Below are positions 7,932 to 17,401 of a stretch of 64,000 nucleotides of DNA, piece after piece. The notes below the pieces were generated by a model that saw only the letters and a program-made list of their open reading frames with translations, was not told the origin of the DNA and ran no database searches. The translations under genes and the position numbers were made by a program. The first letter of the stretch is position 1, and each line of letters starts with the position of its first letter. Origin of the DNA: Brevibacterium oceani. GTDB taxonomy: Bacteria; Actinomycetota; Actinomycetes; Actinomycetales; Brevibacteriaceae. The stretch lies in assembly GCF_013623835.1 (NCBI RefSeq), contig NZ_JABKDE010000006.1, forward strand, positions 62,001-126,000, given 5' to 3'.

Positions 7932-8191
7932 CAGCGGTGCCCCCTCGTGAGGATGCGCGCGAGAGCGATCGTGGCCAGGATGCCCACCATCGAGGCGAGG
8001 AACACGACGTCGATGACGATCGAGGAGGACACTGCGATGCCGAGCATCGTCACGATCGCGATCGACGAGAAGTAGATGAGATCTGAGACCACGGCCCGTG
8101 AGCCTTGGTCACGAGCCGTGAGGACCCGGATGAGGCCGATGACGATGGCGGCGGCGAGGATGATCGCACAGATGCTGACGACGATGGTCAC
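7931..8191 (-). CDS. mrpF: Na+/H+ antiporter subunit F
   Basis: An 86-residue protein with three transmembrane helices, of normal MrpF length. The segment LIRVLTARDQGSRAVVSDLI between helices 1 and 2 is typical of the subunit. It starts in a 4-nt ATGA overlap with mrpE and shares 1 nt with mrpG. It belongs to the same membrane complex as the flanking genes. In other bacteria MrpF has also been linked to bile salt or sodium efflux; nothing here distinguishes such a role. Confidence 0.93.
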   Translation of the reverse strand: MTIVVSICAIILAAAIVIGLIRVLTARDQGSRAVVSDLIYFSSIAIVTMLGIAVSSSIVIDVVFLASMVGILATIALARILTRGHR

Positions 8192-8565
8192 GAGCGGTCT
8201 CCTTCGTTCTCGGGCTGCGCTCCCGGGGCCCGTCCCCGGGTCATAGCGAGCAGACGCGACTCCATGTCGATGAGTCCGGCGAGGGCGGATTCCTCGGAGT
8301 CCTCGAACAGAGCGTGGACGAAGATCACCGGCGGGCTCGCCGAGTTGCCCGCGGCGATCGCCGCGACGAGGGTGCCGGGCGTGATGGTGATCGACGAGGC
8401 GAAGAGAGTGACCTCAAGGTCGGTGGCGCACCGCATCGGCAGCTCGACGATCATCGGCTCGGCATAGTCGGTGCGGAAGAGTCTGGTGACGATGGTGAAC
8501 GAGCCGGTGAGGATCGCCCAGAGGATGTACGCCACGTAGCCGATTCCGTGGATGATGCGCATCAT
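8188..8565 (-). CDS. mrpE: Na+/H+ antiporter subunit E
   Basis: The 125-residue MrpE subunit. An N-terminal hydrophobic stretch (YVAYILWAILTGSFTIV) is followed by a cytosolic alpha/beta portion carrying the conserved ITITPGTL motif and the ESALAGLIDMESRLL helix. It starts inside the mrpD stop codon region (ATGA overlap) and ends in an ATGA overlap with mrpF. The length is slightly below that of many MrpE proteins (about 160), because only one N-terminal membrane hairpin is present. Confidence 0.9.
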   Translation of the reverse strand: MMRIIHGIGYVAYILWAILTGSFTIVTRLFRTDYAEPMIVELPMRCATDLEVTLFASSITITPGTLVAAIAAGNSASPPVIFVHALFEDSEESALAGLIDMESRLLAMTRGRAPGAQPENEGDRS

Positions 8566-10079
8566 GGTGTCATCACCGCCTCGATGTAGTCACTGTGGTC
8601 GAGCAGCCCGTCGGCGGCCCGGTGGGTGATGTCGAGCAGCGGCTCGGGGAAGCAGAACAGTGCCACGGAGATCGCGATCATGATCGTGGCGGGCACGAGC
8701 AGGCGGGCCGGAATGCGCACGCTGCGCATGATGGGTTCGGCAGGTGCGCGGCCCGTCTCGGCCGAATCGGGGCGGTAGGTCTGCATCGGCGGACCCCAGA
8801 ACGTATTGCGCCAGGTCCGCTGCAGAGCCAGCAGGCTGATGAGCGCGCCGAGGACGATGGCCGCCACGAGGCTCCAGCCGAGACCGCCGCCGTTGGCCGT
8901 GGCGGCGGTGATGAGTCCGACCTTGCCCCACAGCCCCGAGGTGGGCGGAAGTCCGATGAGGGAGAAGAGTCCGAGGATCATCAGAACGCTCGCCCACCGT
9001 TCGCGTGAGGCCAGCCCGGAGAGCTTTCCGAACGAACCCGAGCCGTAGGTCTGCTCGACCGCGCCCATGATGAGCAGGAGTCCTGACATCGTGATCATGT
9101 GGTGGATCATGTAGAACGCGCCGGCGCCCAGTGCCGCCGAGGTGAGCAGAGTGACACCGAGGAGGATGTGCCCGACGCCGGCGGTCATCTGGAAACCGAG
9201 GACGTTGCGCACGCGGTTCTGCCCGAAGCCGGAGGTCGCGCCGATGAGGATGCTGGCCACGGCGACGAGGAGCAGAACGCTCACCCACGGCGCCGGTTCG
9301 CCGTAGATCGTGGTGCAGATGCGGTAGATCGCGTACAGGCCGACCTTCGAGTGCAGCCCGGAGAACAGCGACATCATGCCCGCCGAGGTGTTCGGGTAGC
9401 TGCGGACGAGCCAACCGTGGAAGGGTGCGCCTCCCGCCTTGATGAACAGAGAGAGCAGTACGACGCCCAACGCCAGTCCCGCCTGTCCGGACGGCGTGCC
9501 GAGACCGGCGAGCACGGCGAGGTTGACGGTGCCGGTGGCGCCGTAGACGAAGCCGACTCCGATGAGCAGCATCGTCGAGGTGAGCAGGTTGACCATGACG
9601 TAGATGCGGCCGATGCCGAGTCTGCGCCACGTGCCGGTGACGGCGATGAGCGCGTAGGCGGGCAGCATCATGACTTCGACGAAGACGAACAGGTTGAACA
9701 GATCGCCGGTCAGCAGGGCGCCGTAGACCCCGGTGAGCATCATCAGGATGAGCGCGGGGACGAAACGGTACTGGTCCTCACCGGTGGTGATGAGGAACAG
9801 GCAGCTGATGAGGGCGACGAGCGAGGTGAGCACGAGCATGAGGGCGGTGAATGTGTCCGACACGAACACGATCGCCAGTCCTGGCACGTAGTCGCCGACC
9901 GAATGGGCGATGACCGGGGTGTGGCGGTGGAGACCGAGGAGCCCGATTCCGCTGGCGCCGACGAAGAGGGGAACGCCGAGCAGCAGCGCGCGGTCAAAGG
10001 TGCGTGAGGTGATGAGCACACTCAGCGCCGAGGACAGCAGCGGTACGCCGATGAGCAGGAGGAGCAGCGCCGGGTTCAT
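8562..10079 (-). CDS. mrpD: Na+/H+ antiporter subunit D
   Basis: A 505-residue NuoM/NuoN-like antiporter module with about 14 transmembrane helices. Conserved features include LTGDLFNLFVFVEVMMLPAY (the key glutamate of helix 5), an LSLFIKAGGAPFHGWL segment with the transport-path lysine, and SGLHSKVGLYAIYR. Together with MrpA it forms the two proton/cation channels of the complex. It overlaps mrpC and mrpE by 4 nt each. The C-terminal 50 residues carry an additional helix and a short tail. Overall it is a normal, intact subunit. Confidence 0.95.
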   Translation of the reverse strand: MNPALLLLLIGVPLLSSALSVLITSRTFDRALLLGVPLFVGASGIGLLGLHRHTPVIAHSVGDYVPGLAIVFVSDTFTALMLVLTSLVALISCLFLITTGEDQYRFVPALILMMLTGVYGALLTGDLFNLFVFVEVMMLPAYALIAVTGTWRRLGIGRIYVMVNLLTSTMLLIGVGFVYGATGTVNLAVLAGLGTPSGQAGLALGVVLLSLFIKAGGAPFHGWLVRSYPNTSAGMMSLFSGLHSKVGLYAIYRICTTIYGEPAPWVSVLLLVAVASILIGATSGFGQNRVRNVLGFQMTAGVGHILLGVTLLTSAALGAGAFYMIHHMITMSGLLLIMGAVEQTYGSGSFGKLSGLASRERWASVLMILGLFSLIGLPPTSGLWGKVGLITAATANGGGLGWSLVAAIVLGALISLLALQRTWRNTFWGPPMQTYRPDSAETGRAPAEPIMRSVRIPARLLVPATIMIAISVALFCFPEPLLDITHRAADGLLDHSDYIEAVMTP

Positions 10080-10408
10080 GAGTCTCGCTCCTCTCCGGTT
10101 TCGGGATTGCGCTTCTGGTCGTCGTCATGGCCGAGGACGGCCAGGGCCAGCATGAAGATCGTCACCGCAAGGGTGATGACGATGGCGGTGAGCACGAAGG
10201 CCTGCGGCAGCGGGTCGGCGGCATCGTCGAGGCCGCCGCGCCCGGCCAGGGGTTCGCCCCTCCAGGCTCCGACGCCGGCCGAGAGGAGGATGAAGTTCGC
10301 TGCGTGTGAGATGAGGGTGAGCCCGAAGACTCCCCTGACCATCGACCGCTGCATCATCAGGTACACGCCGCCAGTCGTGAGGACGCCGATTGTGAGCGCG
10401 AGGATCAT
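10076..10408 (-). CDS. mrpC: Na+/H+ antiporter subunit C
   Basis: A 110-residue NuoK-like subunit with three transmembrane helices. The motif GGVYLMMQRSMVRGVFGLTL and a following HAANFIL segment are typical of MrpC. A polar loop (GEPLAGRGGLDDAADPLPQA) precedes the last helix, ALTA-type sequence QAFVLTAIVITLAVTIF. It overlaps mrpA and mrpD by 4 nt each. Confidence 0.94.
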   Translation of the reverse strand: MILALTIGVLTTGGVYLMMQRSMVRGVFGLTLISHAANFILLSAGVGAWRGEPLAGRGGLDDAADPLPQAFVLTAIVITLAVTIFMLALAVLGHDDDQKRNPETGEERDS

Positions 10409-13400
10409 GGTGTCTCCTCCCCGTCGGCGGGCGGGTCCCCGCGGAGGATGTGCCGTGAGGTCGCGCGCACCTTGTGCTCGGTCGAGGCTTCTGCTTTCCG
10501 TCGGCTGCGGTCGGGGCGTTCCCCGCGGATCGCGTCCATCGGACCGGCGAGCTCACCGTAGAGCAGTTCATCGGCGCGTTCGCGGGTGCGTTCGACGTCG
10601 CGGCGGATGATGCCGTTGGTGAGCACGTCATCACCGGCCGGCGTCGCGGCGGAATCCGAGACGCCGAGGATGTTGAACGACAGCAGCATGAGTCCGAGCA
10701 CCGCAAGATAGACGCCGACATCGAAGAGCATCGAGGTCGTCCAGTGCTGGCCCGCGAACTCGGCGTGCAGCGGCTGGAGGAACGACCCGGCGAAGACGAG
10801 ACCGATGATTCCGGTGACCACAGCAGTGGCCACGCCGGAGCCGATGAGGTAGAGGGGTGCGCGCGGAGGACCGATCGCGCGGTCCTTGGCCGTCGACAGG
10901 TAGGCCAGGCCGATGACGGCCGAACCGACGAGTGCGGCGATGAATCCGCCGCCGGGTGAATTGTGTCCGCGCCAGAAGATGACCAGGGAGGTCACGGCCA
11001 GCAGCGGACCGAGGATCTTGATGGTCAGCTGCACTGGGATGACGTTCGGCCAGGCCTCATGCACAGCGCGATAGGCCGTTGTGCCCTTCGGGCGGATCGA
11101 CACCCAGGGCGGTCGCGGAGGTTCGGGGATGTTCTCCGCCGGAGGGTCGATGAACTTGTCCTTGACCGTCGACATCACCGCGACGATGGCGATTCCGGCC
11201 ATGCCGAGCACGGTGAGTTCGCCGAGGGTGTCGAGAGCACGGAATTCGACCAGGATGGTGTTGACGATGTTGTGACCGCCGCTGATCTCCGGTGCCCGAT
11301 CGAGATAGTACCGGCCCAGGTCCGAGCGTTCCCGCCGACCGTTGAGCACGAGCGTCAGTCCGGTGACCGAGGCTCCGACGAGGATCGCGAAGATGAGCCG
11401 GGGGCTCTGCTGCCTCTTCGGGTAGCGCCAGAACGAACGCGGCAGCTTCTGCAGCACGAGCATGATGACGATGATCGTCATCGCCTCCACGAGCAGCTGG
11501 GTCAGTGTGACATCTGGGGCACCGAGGGCGAGGATCTGGACTGTGGCGAGGATTCCGACCGCAGACAGCGCCACGACCGTGGTCAGGCGCGAATGCGAAG
11601 TGCACAGGACGAGCACGGCGACCGTGATGAGGATGAGGAGGATGACGTCCACCGGACGGCTCAGTCCCTCCTGGAGCTGCGGCAGACCCGCGTACACAGC
11701 CGGGATCGCTCCGAGGGCGAGCACGCTCAGCCCGGCCAGTGATGTTGCGAGATACGGTCCGGAGTTCGCCGGCCGCACGAACGCCGAGAGTCCGTGTCCG
11801 AGGCGGCGCAGTCCGGCGTTGATCCCGTCGATGACGTCGGCGCCGTCGAAGGGCGGGGTGGCACGGTGGAAGAACGCGAACACCCGGGACCGGCGGACGA
11901 TGATGACCACACCGATCGCGATGATGAGCACAGAGGCGAGCAGTTCGATGTTCACACCGTGCCACAGAGCCAGGTGCACAGTGGAATCCGCGGTCGGAAT
12001 CGCCGCGGTGACCACCTGATCCAGAGGGTTGTCGAAGACGAAGAGCACGAAGCTCAGTGGGATCGACGCCAGGATCGGGACGGCTGCCGCACCGAGCATG
12101 ACGGGCGATCCGCTGTGGATCTGCCGCGGTTCCGGCTCACGCCCGTCGATGAAGCTGCCCCACACCGTCTTCGCGCAGTACGCGAAGGTCAGCACCGAGG
12201 CGCCGACGGCGACGAGGAGCGCGATCCATCCGCTCCAGGCACCTCCGGGGGCGTCGCGCAGCGCCGTGAACAGGGACTCCTTCGAGACGAAACCGAGCAG
12301 CGGCGGGATGCCGGCCATCGACGCGCAGCCGATGATCATCACCGTGAGCGACACGGGAGCCTTGCGCATGAGTTGCGGAATCCGCGCGAGGTCGCGGGTG
12401 CCCGCGAGGTGGTCGACGACGCCGACCATCATGAACAGTCCTGATTTGAACAGGGCGTGGGCGATGACGTGGAGGGTCGCTGCGGCGATGGCCGCCTCGG
12501 TGCCGACTCCGATGACGGCGGTGATCAGCCCGAGCTGTGAGACCGTCGAATAGGCCATCAGCTTCTTCACATCGTGCTGGTTGAGCGCGAACCATCCGCC
12601 CAGGCACGCAGTGATGAGGCCGGCGACGATGAGCAGTCCGTTCCAAGCAGGTGTGGCGTGGAACGTCGGAGAGAACCGCAGCATAAGGAAGATTCCGGCC
12701 TTGACCACAGCGGCGGCGTGCAGATATGCCGAGACCGGCGTGGCCGCGGCCATCGCATCGGGCAGCCATGGGTGGAACGGGAACTGGGCAGACTTCGTCA
12801 TCGCGGCGATCCCCACGAGCAGGGCGACGAGCGTCGTCACGGCCGGCTGTCCGGCCCACACGGGAGAGCCGATGGCGTCGCTGAGATCGGTCGTGCCGGT
12901 GACGGCGATGACGACCCCGGTCGCCACCAGCAGACTCAGTCCCCCGATGAAGGTGAAGAGCATGGTCCGCAGTGAGGGGGCCTGCCCGGGTGAGCCGGAA
13001 CGTGCGATGAGGAAGAACGAGGCGAGCGAGGTCAGCTCCCAGCACACGAAGAGCATGAGGATGTCATCGCTGAGCACGAGTGCGACCATCGAGAAGGTGA
13101 AGATCACCATCAGCCAGTAGAAGCTCGTATTCCGCCCGTGCGGCAGGTAGCTCGTCGAATAGACGAAGACGACGGCCCCGATGATCAGAGCGATATAGGT
13201 GAAGACCACGCCGATGCCGTCGGCGCGCAGCGCCAGATCCACACCGAAGCTCGGAATCCACGGATAGGAGACTTCCGGCGTGTTCCCGGCCATCACCTCG
13301 GCGGCGGTGGGAGTGAACAGCGCGGCCACCGCAAGGTAGGCGGCGGCCAACGGCCATCCGCTGGCACGCCCCGCAACGCGGGTGAGGAAGGGAGTGAGGA

Positions 13401-13437
13401 CGACGAGCGCCGCGAGTGCGATAATGGTGAGGATCAT
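10405..13437 (-). CDS. mrpA: Na+/H+ antiporter subunit A (with fused MrpB part)
   Basis: A 1010-residue protein, the first gene of the mrpACDEFG operon. Residues about 1-500 are the NuoL-like antiporter module (for example LLMLFVCWELTSLASFFLI and an SAQFPFHPWLPDAMAAATPV helix with the key lysine). Residues about 620-740 are the MrpA-specific C-terminal helices (DVTLTQLLVEAMTIIVIMLV). The last 250 residues are MrpB-like (LLAVTSLVIFWRGHNSPGGG and the following GLAYLSTAKD segment). There is no separate mrpB, so this is the six-gene form of the operon. A basic, hydrophilic tail of about 70 residues follows the last helix. The complex gives Na+ tolerance and alkaline pH homeostasis. The promoter lies at 13529-13557. 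Confidence 0.95.
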   Translation of the reverse strand: MILTIIALAALVVLTPFLTRVAGRASGWPLAAAYLAVAALFTPTAAEVMAGNTPEVSYPWIPSFGVDLALRADGIGVVFTYIALIIGAVVFVYSTSYLPHGRNTSFYWLMVIFTFSMVALVLSDDILMLFVCWELTSLASFFLIARSGSPGQAPSLRTMLFTFIGGLSLLVATGVVIAVTGTTDLSDAIGSPVWAGQPAVTTLVALLVGIAAMTKSAQFPFHPWLPDAMAAATPVSAYLHAAAVVKAGIFLMLRFSPTFHATPAWNGLLIVAGLITACLGGWFALNQHDVKKLMAYSTVSQLGLITAVIGVGTEAAIAAATLHVIAHALFKSGLFMMVGVVDHLAGTRDLARIPQLMRKAPVSLTVMIIGCASMAGIPPLLGFVSKESLFTALRDAPGGAWSGWIALLVAVGASVLTFAYCAKTVWGSFIDGREPEPRQIHSGSPVMLGAAAVPILASIPLSFVLFVFDNPLDQVVTAAIPTADSTVHLALWHGVNIELLASVLIIAIGVVIIVRRSRVFAFFHRATPPFDGADVIDGINAGLRRLGHGLSAFVRPANSGPYLATSLAGLSVLALGAIPAVYAGLPQLQEGLSRPVDVILLILITVAVLVLCTSHSRLTTVVALSAVGILATVQILALGAPDVTLTQLLVEAMTIIVIMLVLQKLPRSFWRYPKRQQSPRLIFAILVGASVTGLTLVLNGRRERSDLGRYYLDRAPEISGGHNIVNTILVEFRALDTLGELTVLGMAGIAIVAVMSTVKDKFIDPPAENIPEPPRPPWVSIRPKGTTAYRAVHEAWPNVIPVQLTIKILGPLLAVTSLVIFWRGHNSPGGGFIAALVGSAVIGLAYLSTAKDRAIGPPRAPLYLIGSGVATAVVTGIIGLVFAGSFLQPLHAEFAGQHWTTSMLFDVGVYLAVLGLMLLSFNILGVSDSAATPAGDDVLTNGIIRRDVERTRERADELLYGELAGPMDAIRGERPDRSRRKAEASTEHKVRATSRHILRGDPPADGEETP

Positions 13438-13528
13438 GACCGGGCCTCAGCGGCCGCGGGCACAGGTGATGATTCCTTCACTCACTGATCCTTCTTCGCG
13501 ATGTGCGCAGACAGACTTTCGAAGACTC

Positions 13529-13557
13529 AGACTATCGACTCGGAGTTCCATGAGCAA
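13529..13557 (-). promoter_or_regulatory. Promoter of the mrp operon
   Basis: Minus-strand -35 TTGCTC (13552-13557) and -10 TAGTCT (13529-13534) have a 17-nt spacer and would give a leader of about 85 nt before mrpA. The -35 overlaps the start codon of the divergent glycosyltransferase gene. Confidence 0.5.
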
Positions 13558-14689
13558 AAGCACAATGAGCCCGCCATCGGCGCGACGGCTGTCGGTCTTC
13601 TTCGATGCCCGCTTCACGCGCACGACTCACCACGACGGGATCTCCCGTTACGGATCGTGTCTGCTGGCGGCTCTCCTCGAGGCCGTCGAGGGCACGGAGA
13701 TCGATGTCACCGCCATCATCTGCGATGAGGCGCAGCTGGCGCTCCTGCCCGACTGCCGATGGGTCAGGCTGGGCGATCCCACCTCCCCCGCCGAGGTGGC
13801 GATCGCCGGCCGTCTCAATGCCCTGGGTGCCGACGTCGTATTCTCCACCATGCAGACGATGGGCTCGGCCGGACGCCGGTACGGTCTCATCCTCACCATC
13901 CACGACCTCATCTACTATTCCCATCCGCAGCCGCCGGGCGACCTGCCGCTGCCGATCCGGCTGCTGTGGCGGGCCTACCATCTCAGCTATGCCCCGCAGC
14001 GCCTGCTGCTCGATCGTGCCGATGCCGTCGCCGCCGTGTCCGAGACGACGAAGGACCTCATCGAGACCCACCGACTGACGAAGCGCCCCGTGCAGGTGGT
14101 GTCGAATGCCGCCGAGGTGACGGCCGCGCAGCCGCGGACCGTGTCCCGTCATGATGCGAAGACGCTCATCTACATGGGGGCGTTCCTGCCGTATAAGAAC
14201 GTCGAGTCCCTCATCCGCGCGCTCGAGCACCTGCCGGGGTGGACCCTGCACATCGCCAGCCGGATCGAGGGCAGGCGGGAAGCGCAGCTGCGGGCGCTGA
14301 TCCCCGATCGGGCGCGGGTGGTCTTCCACCGCGGGATCAGCGATGACGACTATGCGTCGCTGCTCGCTGAGGCGACGGCGCTGGTGACGGCGTCGAAGGA
14401 GGAGGGCTTCGGTCTCCCGGTGATCGAGGCGATGTCCCGCGGAGTGCCCGTCGCGGTCTCGGACATTCCGATCTTCCGCGAGATCGCTGCCGATGCGGCC
14501 GTGTACTTCGAGCCCGACGATCCGAGTTCCATCGCCGAGGCGGTGCGTGCCCTCACGGACGAACAGGTGTGGGCACGGCATTCTGCGGACGGGCGTGAAC
14601 GTTCACAGGCGTTCGACTGGGCGTCCTCCGCTCACTCCCTCATCAACCTCATCCGCTCGGTCGCGCGGCAGCGAGAGCTGCGGGACTGA
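13550..14689 (+). CDS. GT4-family glycosyltransferase
   Basis: A 379-residue retaining glycosyltransferase with a GT-B fold. The N-terminal domain has FFDARFTRTTHHDGISRYG, and an ILTIHDLIYYSHPQPPG segment resembles mannosyltransferases. The C-terminal domain has the nucleotide-sugar-binding pattern LVTASKEEGFGLPVIEAMSR, including the E-x7-E motif, then GVPVAVSDIPIFREIA. It transfers a sugar (often mannose or glucose in this group) from a nucleotide-sugar to a lipid or polysaccharide acceptor at the cytoplasmic face. The start at 13550 follows a weak CGGAG; an alternative ATG is at 13565. The actual donor and acceptor are unknown. It is divergent from mrpA and alone in its transcription unit. 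Confidence 0.85.
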   Translation: MSKSTMSPPSARRLSVFFDARFTRTTHHDGISRYGSCLLAALLEAVEGTEIDVTAIICDEAQLALLPDCRWVRLGDPTSPAEVAIAGRLNALGADVVFSTMQTMGSAGRRYGLILTIHDLIYYSHPQPPGDLPLPIRLLWRAYHLSYAPQRLLLDRADAVAAVSETTKDLIETHRLTKRPVQVVSNAAEVTAAQPRTVSRHDAKTLIYMGAFLPYKNVESLIRALEHLPGWTLHIASRIEGRREAQLRALIPDRARVVFHRGISDDDYASLLAEATALVTASKEEGFGLPVIEAMSRGVPVAVSDIPIFREIAADAAVYFEPDDPSSIAEAVRALTDEQVWARHSADGRERSQAFDWASSAHSLINLIRSVARQRELRD

Positions 14690-14749
14690 CCGCATGCGGT
14701 GGCGATAGTCGTTGCCGTGGTGGGGCCCACCGAAGCTCGGCCCTGGGGC

Positions 14750-15349
14750 TCAGCGCAGTGTGGTGCCCCAGCTGCGCAGCACCCAGCCGCGCTCCGAGCA
14801 GCCGAACTCGCCGTGCCCGCAGTTGCCGAGCACTCCGAGGCGGCCCGTGCCGGTGAGCCCGAGAAGGATCTCGGCGGCTCCTCGCAGCACCGCCCCGTGG
14901 GCGACGATGACGATCGTGTCGACGGTTGCTGTGTCGACGATGTCGGTGATGGCGGCCGCGACCCGTTGCCCGGATTCAGACCGCGATTCGCCGCCGGGCG
15001 GTGCGACATCAGCTCCGGACACCCATTCGGCCAGCTCATCGGGCCAGGTTTCGGCCACCTCGGCGCGGATCGATCCTTCCCACTCACCGAACGCTGCTTC
15101 GCGCAGTCGTGCGTCGTGGACCGTCTCGACACCGACGATGCGGGCCAGCTTCTCGGCGGTCTCCGCGGCGCGGGAGAGATCGGAGGCGACGATGAGTTCG
15201 GGACTGAGGCCGGAGAGGAGGCGCGCGGCCTCCTCGGCCTGTCTGCGACCGGTGTCATTGAGCGGGACATCGGTCTGTCCCTGGAATCGTCCCTCAACGT
15301 TGAAGTCGGTCTGACCGTGGCGCCAGAACAGGACCGTCTTCGCGGTCAT
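14750..15349 (-). CDS. Histidine phosphatase (phosphoglycerate mutase-like)
   Basis: A 199-residue histidine phosphatase with the catalytic RHGQTDFN near the N-terminus (about 10-17), the GRFQGQTDVPLNDTGRRQA segment, the second-half acid EAAFGEWEG and the second catalytic histidine in IVIVAHGAVLRG. Relatives downstream of nadD-rsfS in actinobacteria have been described as glucosyl-3-phosphoglycerate phosphatase or as general phosphatases. The substrate here is inference. The start at 15349 overlaps the rsfS stop in ATGA, making it the last gene of the core operon. The longer in-frame start inside rsfS is rejected. Confidence 0.85.
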   Translation of the reverse strand: MTAKTVLFWRHGQTDFNVEGRFQGQTDVPLNDTGRRQAEEAARLLSGLSPELIVASDLSRAAETAEKLARIVGVETVHDARLREAAFGEWEGSIRAEVAETWPDELAEWVSGADVAPPGGESRSESGQRVAAAITDIVDTATVDTIVIVAHGAVLRGAAEILLGLTGTGRLGVLGNCGHGEFGCSERGWVLRSWGTTLR

Positions 15350-15753
15350 CGTGGTGCGTCGGAGCCAGGCTCGTCGGAATCGTGTTCGCCGGGATCCGGC
15401 AGCTGCAGATCGATGACGGGCACGTCCTTCCACAGCCGCTCGAGGGCATAGTATTCGCGCTGCTCGGCGGAGAAGACGTGGACGACGATCTCACCGAAGT
15501 CGAGGAGCACCCAGTCGCCGCCGCGGCCTTCGCGCCGCAGCGGCGTGCGGTCGTGTCCGCGCTGGACGGCCTCTTCGACGGCGTCGATGATCGCGCCGAT
15601 TTGGCGTTCGTTGTCGGCGGAGACGATGAGGAACGCATCGGTGATGTAGAGCGTCGAGCTCACATCGAGTCCGATGATGTCGGTGCCGAGCTTGTCGTCC
15701 GCGGCTTTCGCTGCGGTTCTCAGCAGTTGTGTGGAATCGGCGATCTCGCTCAC
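15346..15753 (-). CDS. rsfS: Ribosomal silencing factor RsfS
   Basis: A 135-residue RsfS/Iojap protein that binds ribosomal protein L14 and blocks 30S-50S joining in starvation. It shows the family order: helix TQLLRTAAKAADDKLGTDI, then GLDVSSTLYITDAFLIVSA, DNERQIGAIIDAVEEAV, GDWVLLDFGEIVVHVFSAEQ and REYYALERLWKDVP. GTG at 15753 is preferred because GAAAGGA precedes it; ATG at 15768, five codons earlier, has no ribosome site but cannot be excluded. A charged Asp-rich tail of about 15 residues follows the domain. It lies 37 nt after the tail-anchored protein gene and overlaps the phosphatase gene by 4 nt. Confidence 0.93.
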   Translation of the reverse strand: MSEIADSTQLLRTAAKAADDKLGTDIIGLDVSSTLYITDAFLIVSADNERQIGAIIDAVEEAVQRGHDRTPLRREGRGGDWVLLDFGEIVVHVFSAEQREYYALERLWKDVPVIDLQLPDPGEHDSDEPGSDAPR

Positions 15754-15790
15754 AAGATCCTTTCGCATGGATGCGGCAGTGGAGGTGATG

Positions 15791-17401
15791 TCAGAGGAAC
15801 ATGACGAGGGCGATGACGATGAGTGCCAGGGCGAAGAAGGCAGCGACGCCGAGGACGATGTACGGCATCTTCGAGGGCTCTTCACCCATCAGGATCTGCC
15901 CGTCTTGGCCGGTCACGGAGCTCGCCCTGATGCGGGCCCCGGGAGGGTTCTCGGCCTCTTCGTCCTCATAGTCGGAGTTCGGCAGCGCCCAGGCTTCGGG
16001 CACGGCGTCCATGGGACGGGTCTCGGGATTCGCTGCGAGGGCGCGGGCGGCATCGTCGGAGCCGGTCTCGTTCGCAGACCGGTCTTTCGCCTCTCCGGCC
16101 CCGGTGGTCGGGGCCGACGGAGCCGAGTCCGCGTTCCGGCTCGATGCCGAGTCCGACGCGGCGCTGCGATTCTCGTCGACCTCGGGAATCTGCGCAGACG
16201 CGGCGGTGACGACTCGCACGCCGGACGTCGAAGGGGGTTGGACGATCGGCATCCGTCGTGACCGGGAGGTCGGTTCGGCGTCGTCGGCGCTCGGCGTCTG
16301 AGTGGGAGCGGGTGAAGGCTGCTGTGCCGACGGTGTTGAAGCGTCGACGGGACCACCGCTGATATCGGCCGAATCTGAACCGCTGGTTCCGGCAGTCTCA
16401 GAACCGTCGGAGTCGGCAGGTGCTGAACCGCTCTCGTCGGCAGCGGCCTGCGCCGACGCATCGGCTTCCGCAGCAGTCGAATCCGCCGCTGGATCCTGCG
16501 GATCGGTGCCGTCCAGGGCCGAGTACGGCATCGACAGCGCATCATAGGGTTCGTCGTCGAGAGTCGTCGGGCGGGGCGCCGAGGCGGCAGTCACCGGTGC
16601 TTCGAAGTCGCGCGCGGCGACCTCCTCGGAGGCACCGCCGAAGCCGGCGGCATCATAGGATTCGTGTTCGGCCTGCGGGGAGTCGCCCGTCGGTGCGGCG
16701 GGATCCGCCTTCGTCCCGGACAACGGCTCATCCGAGGACGCCGTGGCCGTCTTGCTCTCGGACGCCTTCTTCGACGGCTTCTCACTCGCCGACGACTTCG
16801 CCGCAGTCGTTTCGGCAGCGGAGGTCTGGTGCGCAGCGGCGGCGGACGAATCGACAGGCGCATCGTCTTCGCCGGTGGCTTCGGCGACTTCGGGCACGGG
16901 CCCGGTGAGTCGTCCTTCCGCGGCGGCCTGGCGCTCTGCGAGCTCCTGTTCGTCAGCGACGACGGGCATCGCTCCGGTGGACAGATCACCGTTGAGTGAG
17001 AGTCCGTGCTCTTTGAGGTAGCGCTTCTTCTCCGCCCGCGACTGGAAGTGCGGCAGGGGTGTGCGCTGCGGGTCGAGACGATCCTCTGCATGAACAGGCG
17101 GACGCGTTTCAACGGGGTGGTCGGAGGCCAGCGCTCCGCGTTCGTGATTCGTAGGCGGTGCGGGGCTGGGATCGATGCGCGAACTCCGATCGTCCCCGGA
17201 TGTTTCCGACTCGTCCCCGAAAGCCTCCGAACGGGGCGCCGCATCCGGTTTCTTCGGAGGCAGCGGAGAGAGGAGGTCGGCTCGGGAGTTCGGCGCCTCG
17301 GTCGGCTGCTCAGGAACCTCTCGTGCCTCGAACGCCTGTTCCGCCGCCAACCGTTCGGCTTCTCGCCGCGCTCGACGTGACGTGAACTGCTCCTCAGCCA
17401 T
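15791..17401 (-). CDS. Acidic, disordered, C-terminally anchored membrane protein
   Basis: I do not recognise a known domain in this 536-residue protein. The N-terminus is basic and helical ([20 protein letters not shown]). A short conserved-looking [14 protein letters not shown] segment lies near residue 130. Most of the rest (about 30-500) is low-complexity, rich in Asp, Glu, Ser, Ala, Pro and Thr, and probably disordered. A single hydrophobic helix closes the protein ([20 protein letters not shown]) with only three residues after it, the layout of a tail-anchored protein with its bulk in the cytosol. The ATG at 17401 lies inside nadD (8-nt overlap), so it is coupled to nadD. It sits between nadD and rsfS in a core operon. 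A scaffold or septum role would be speculation. Confidence 0.8.
   Translation of the reverse strand: MAEEQFTSRRARREAERLAAEQAFEAREVPEQPTEAPNSRADLLSPLPPKKPDAAPRSEAFGDESETSGDDRSSRIDPSPAPPTNHERGALASDHPVETRPPVHAEDRLDPQRTPLPHFQSRAEKKRYLKEHGLSLNGDLSTGAMPVVADEQELAERQAAAEGRLTGPVPEVAEATGEDDAPVDSSAAAAHQTSAAETTAAKSSASEKPSKKASESKTATASSDEPLSGTKADPAAPTGDSPQAEHESYDAAGFGGASEEVAARDFEAPVTAASAPRPTTLDDEPYDALSMPYSALDGTDPQDPAADSTAAEADASAQAAADESGSAPADSDGSETAGTSGSDSADISGGPVDASTPSAQQPSPAPTQTPSADDAEPTSRSRRMPIVQPPSTSGVRVVTAASAQIPEVDENRSAASDSASSRNADSAPSAPTTGAGEAKDRSANETGSDDAARALAANPETRPMDAVPEAWALPNSDYEDEEAENPPGARIRASSVTGQDGQILMGEEPSKMPYIVLGVAAFFALALIVIALVMFL

Noticed and set aside
8590..9630. A 346-codon minus-strand frame inside mrpD
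   Set aside because: It is an out-of-frame Arg/His/Pro-rich reading of mrpD with no domain; mrpD itself is intact.
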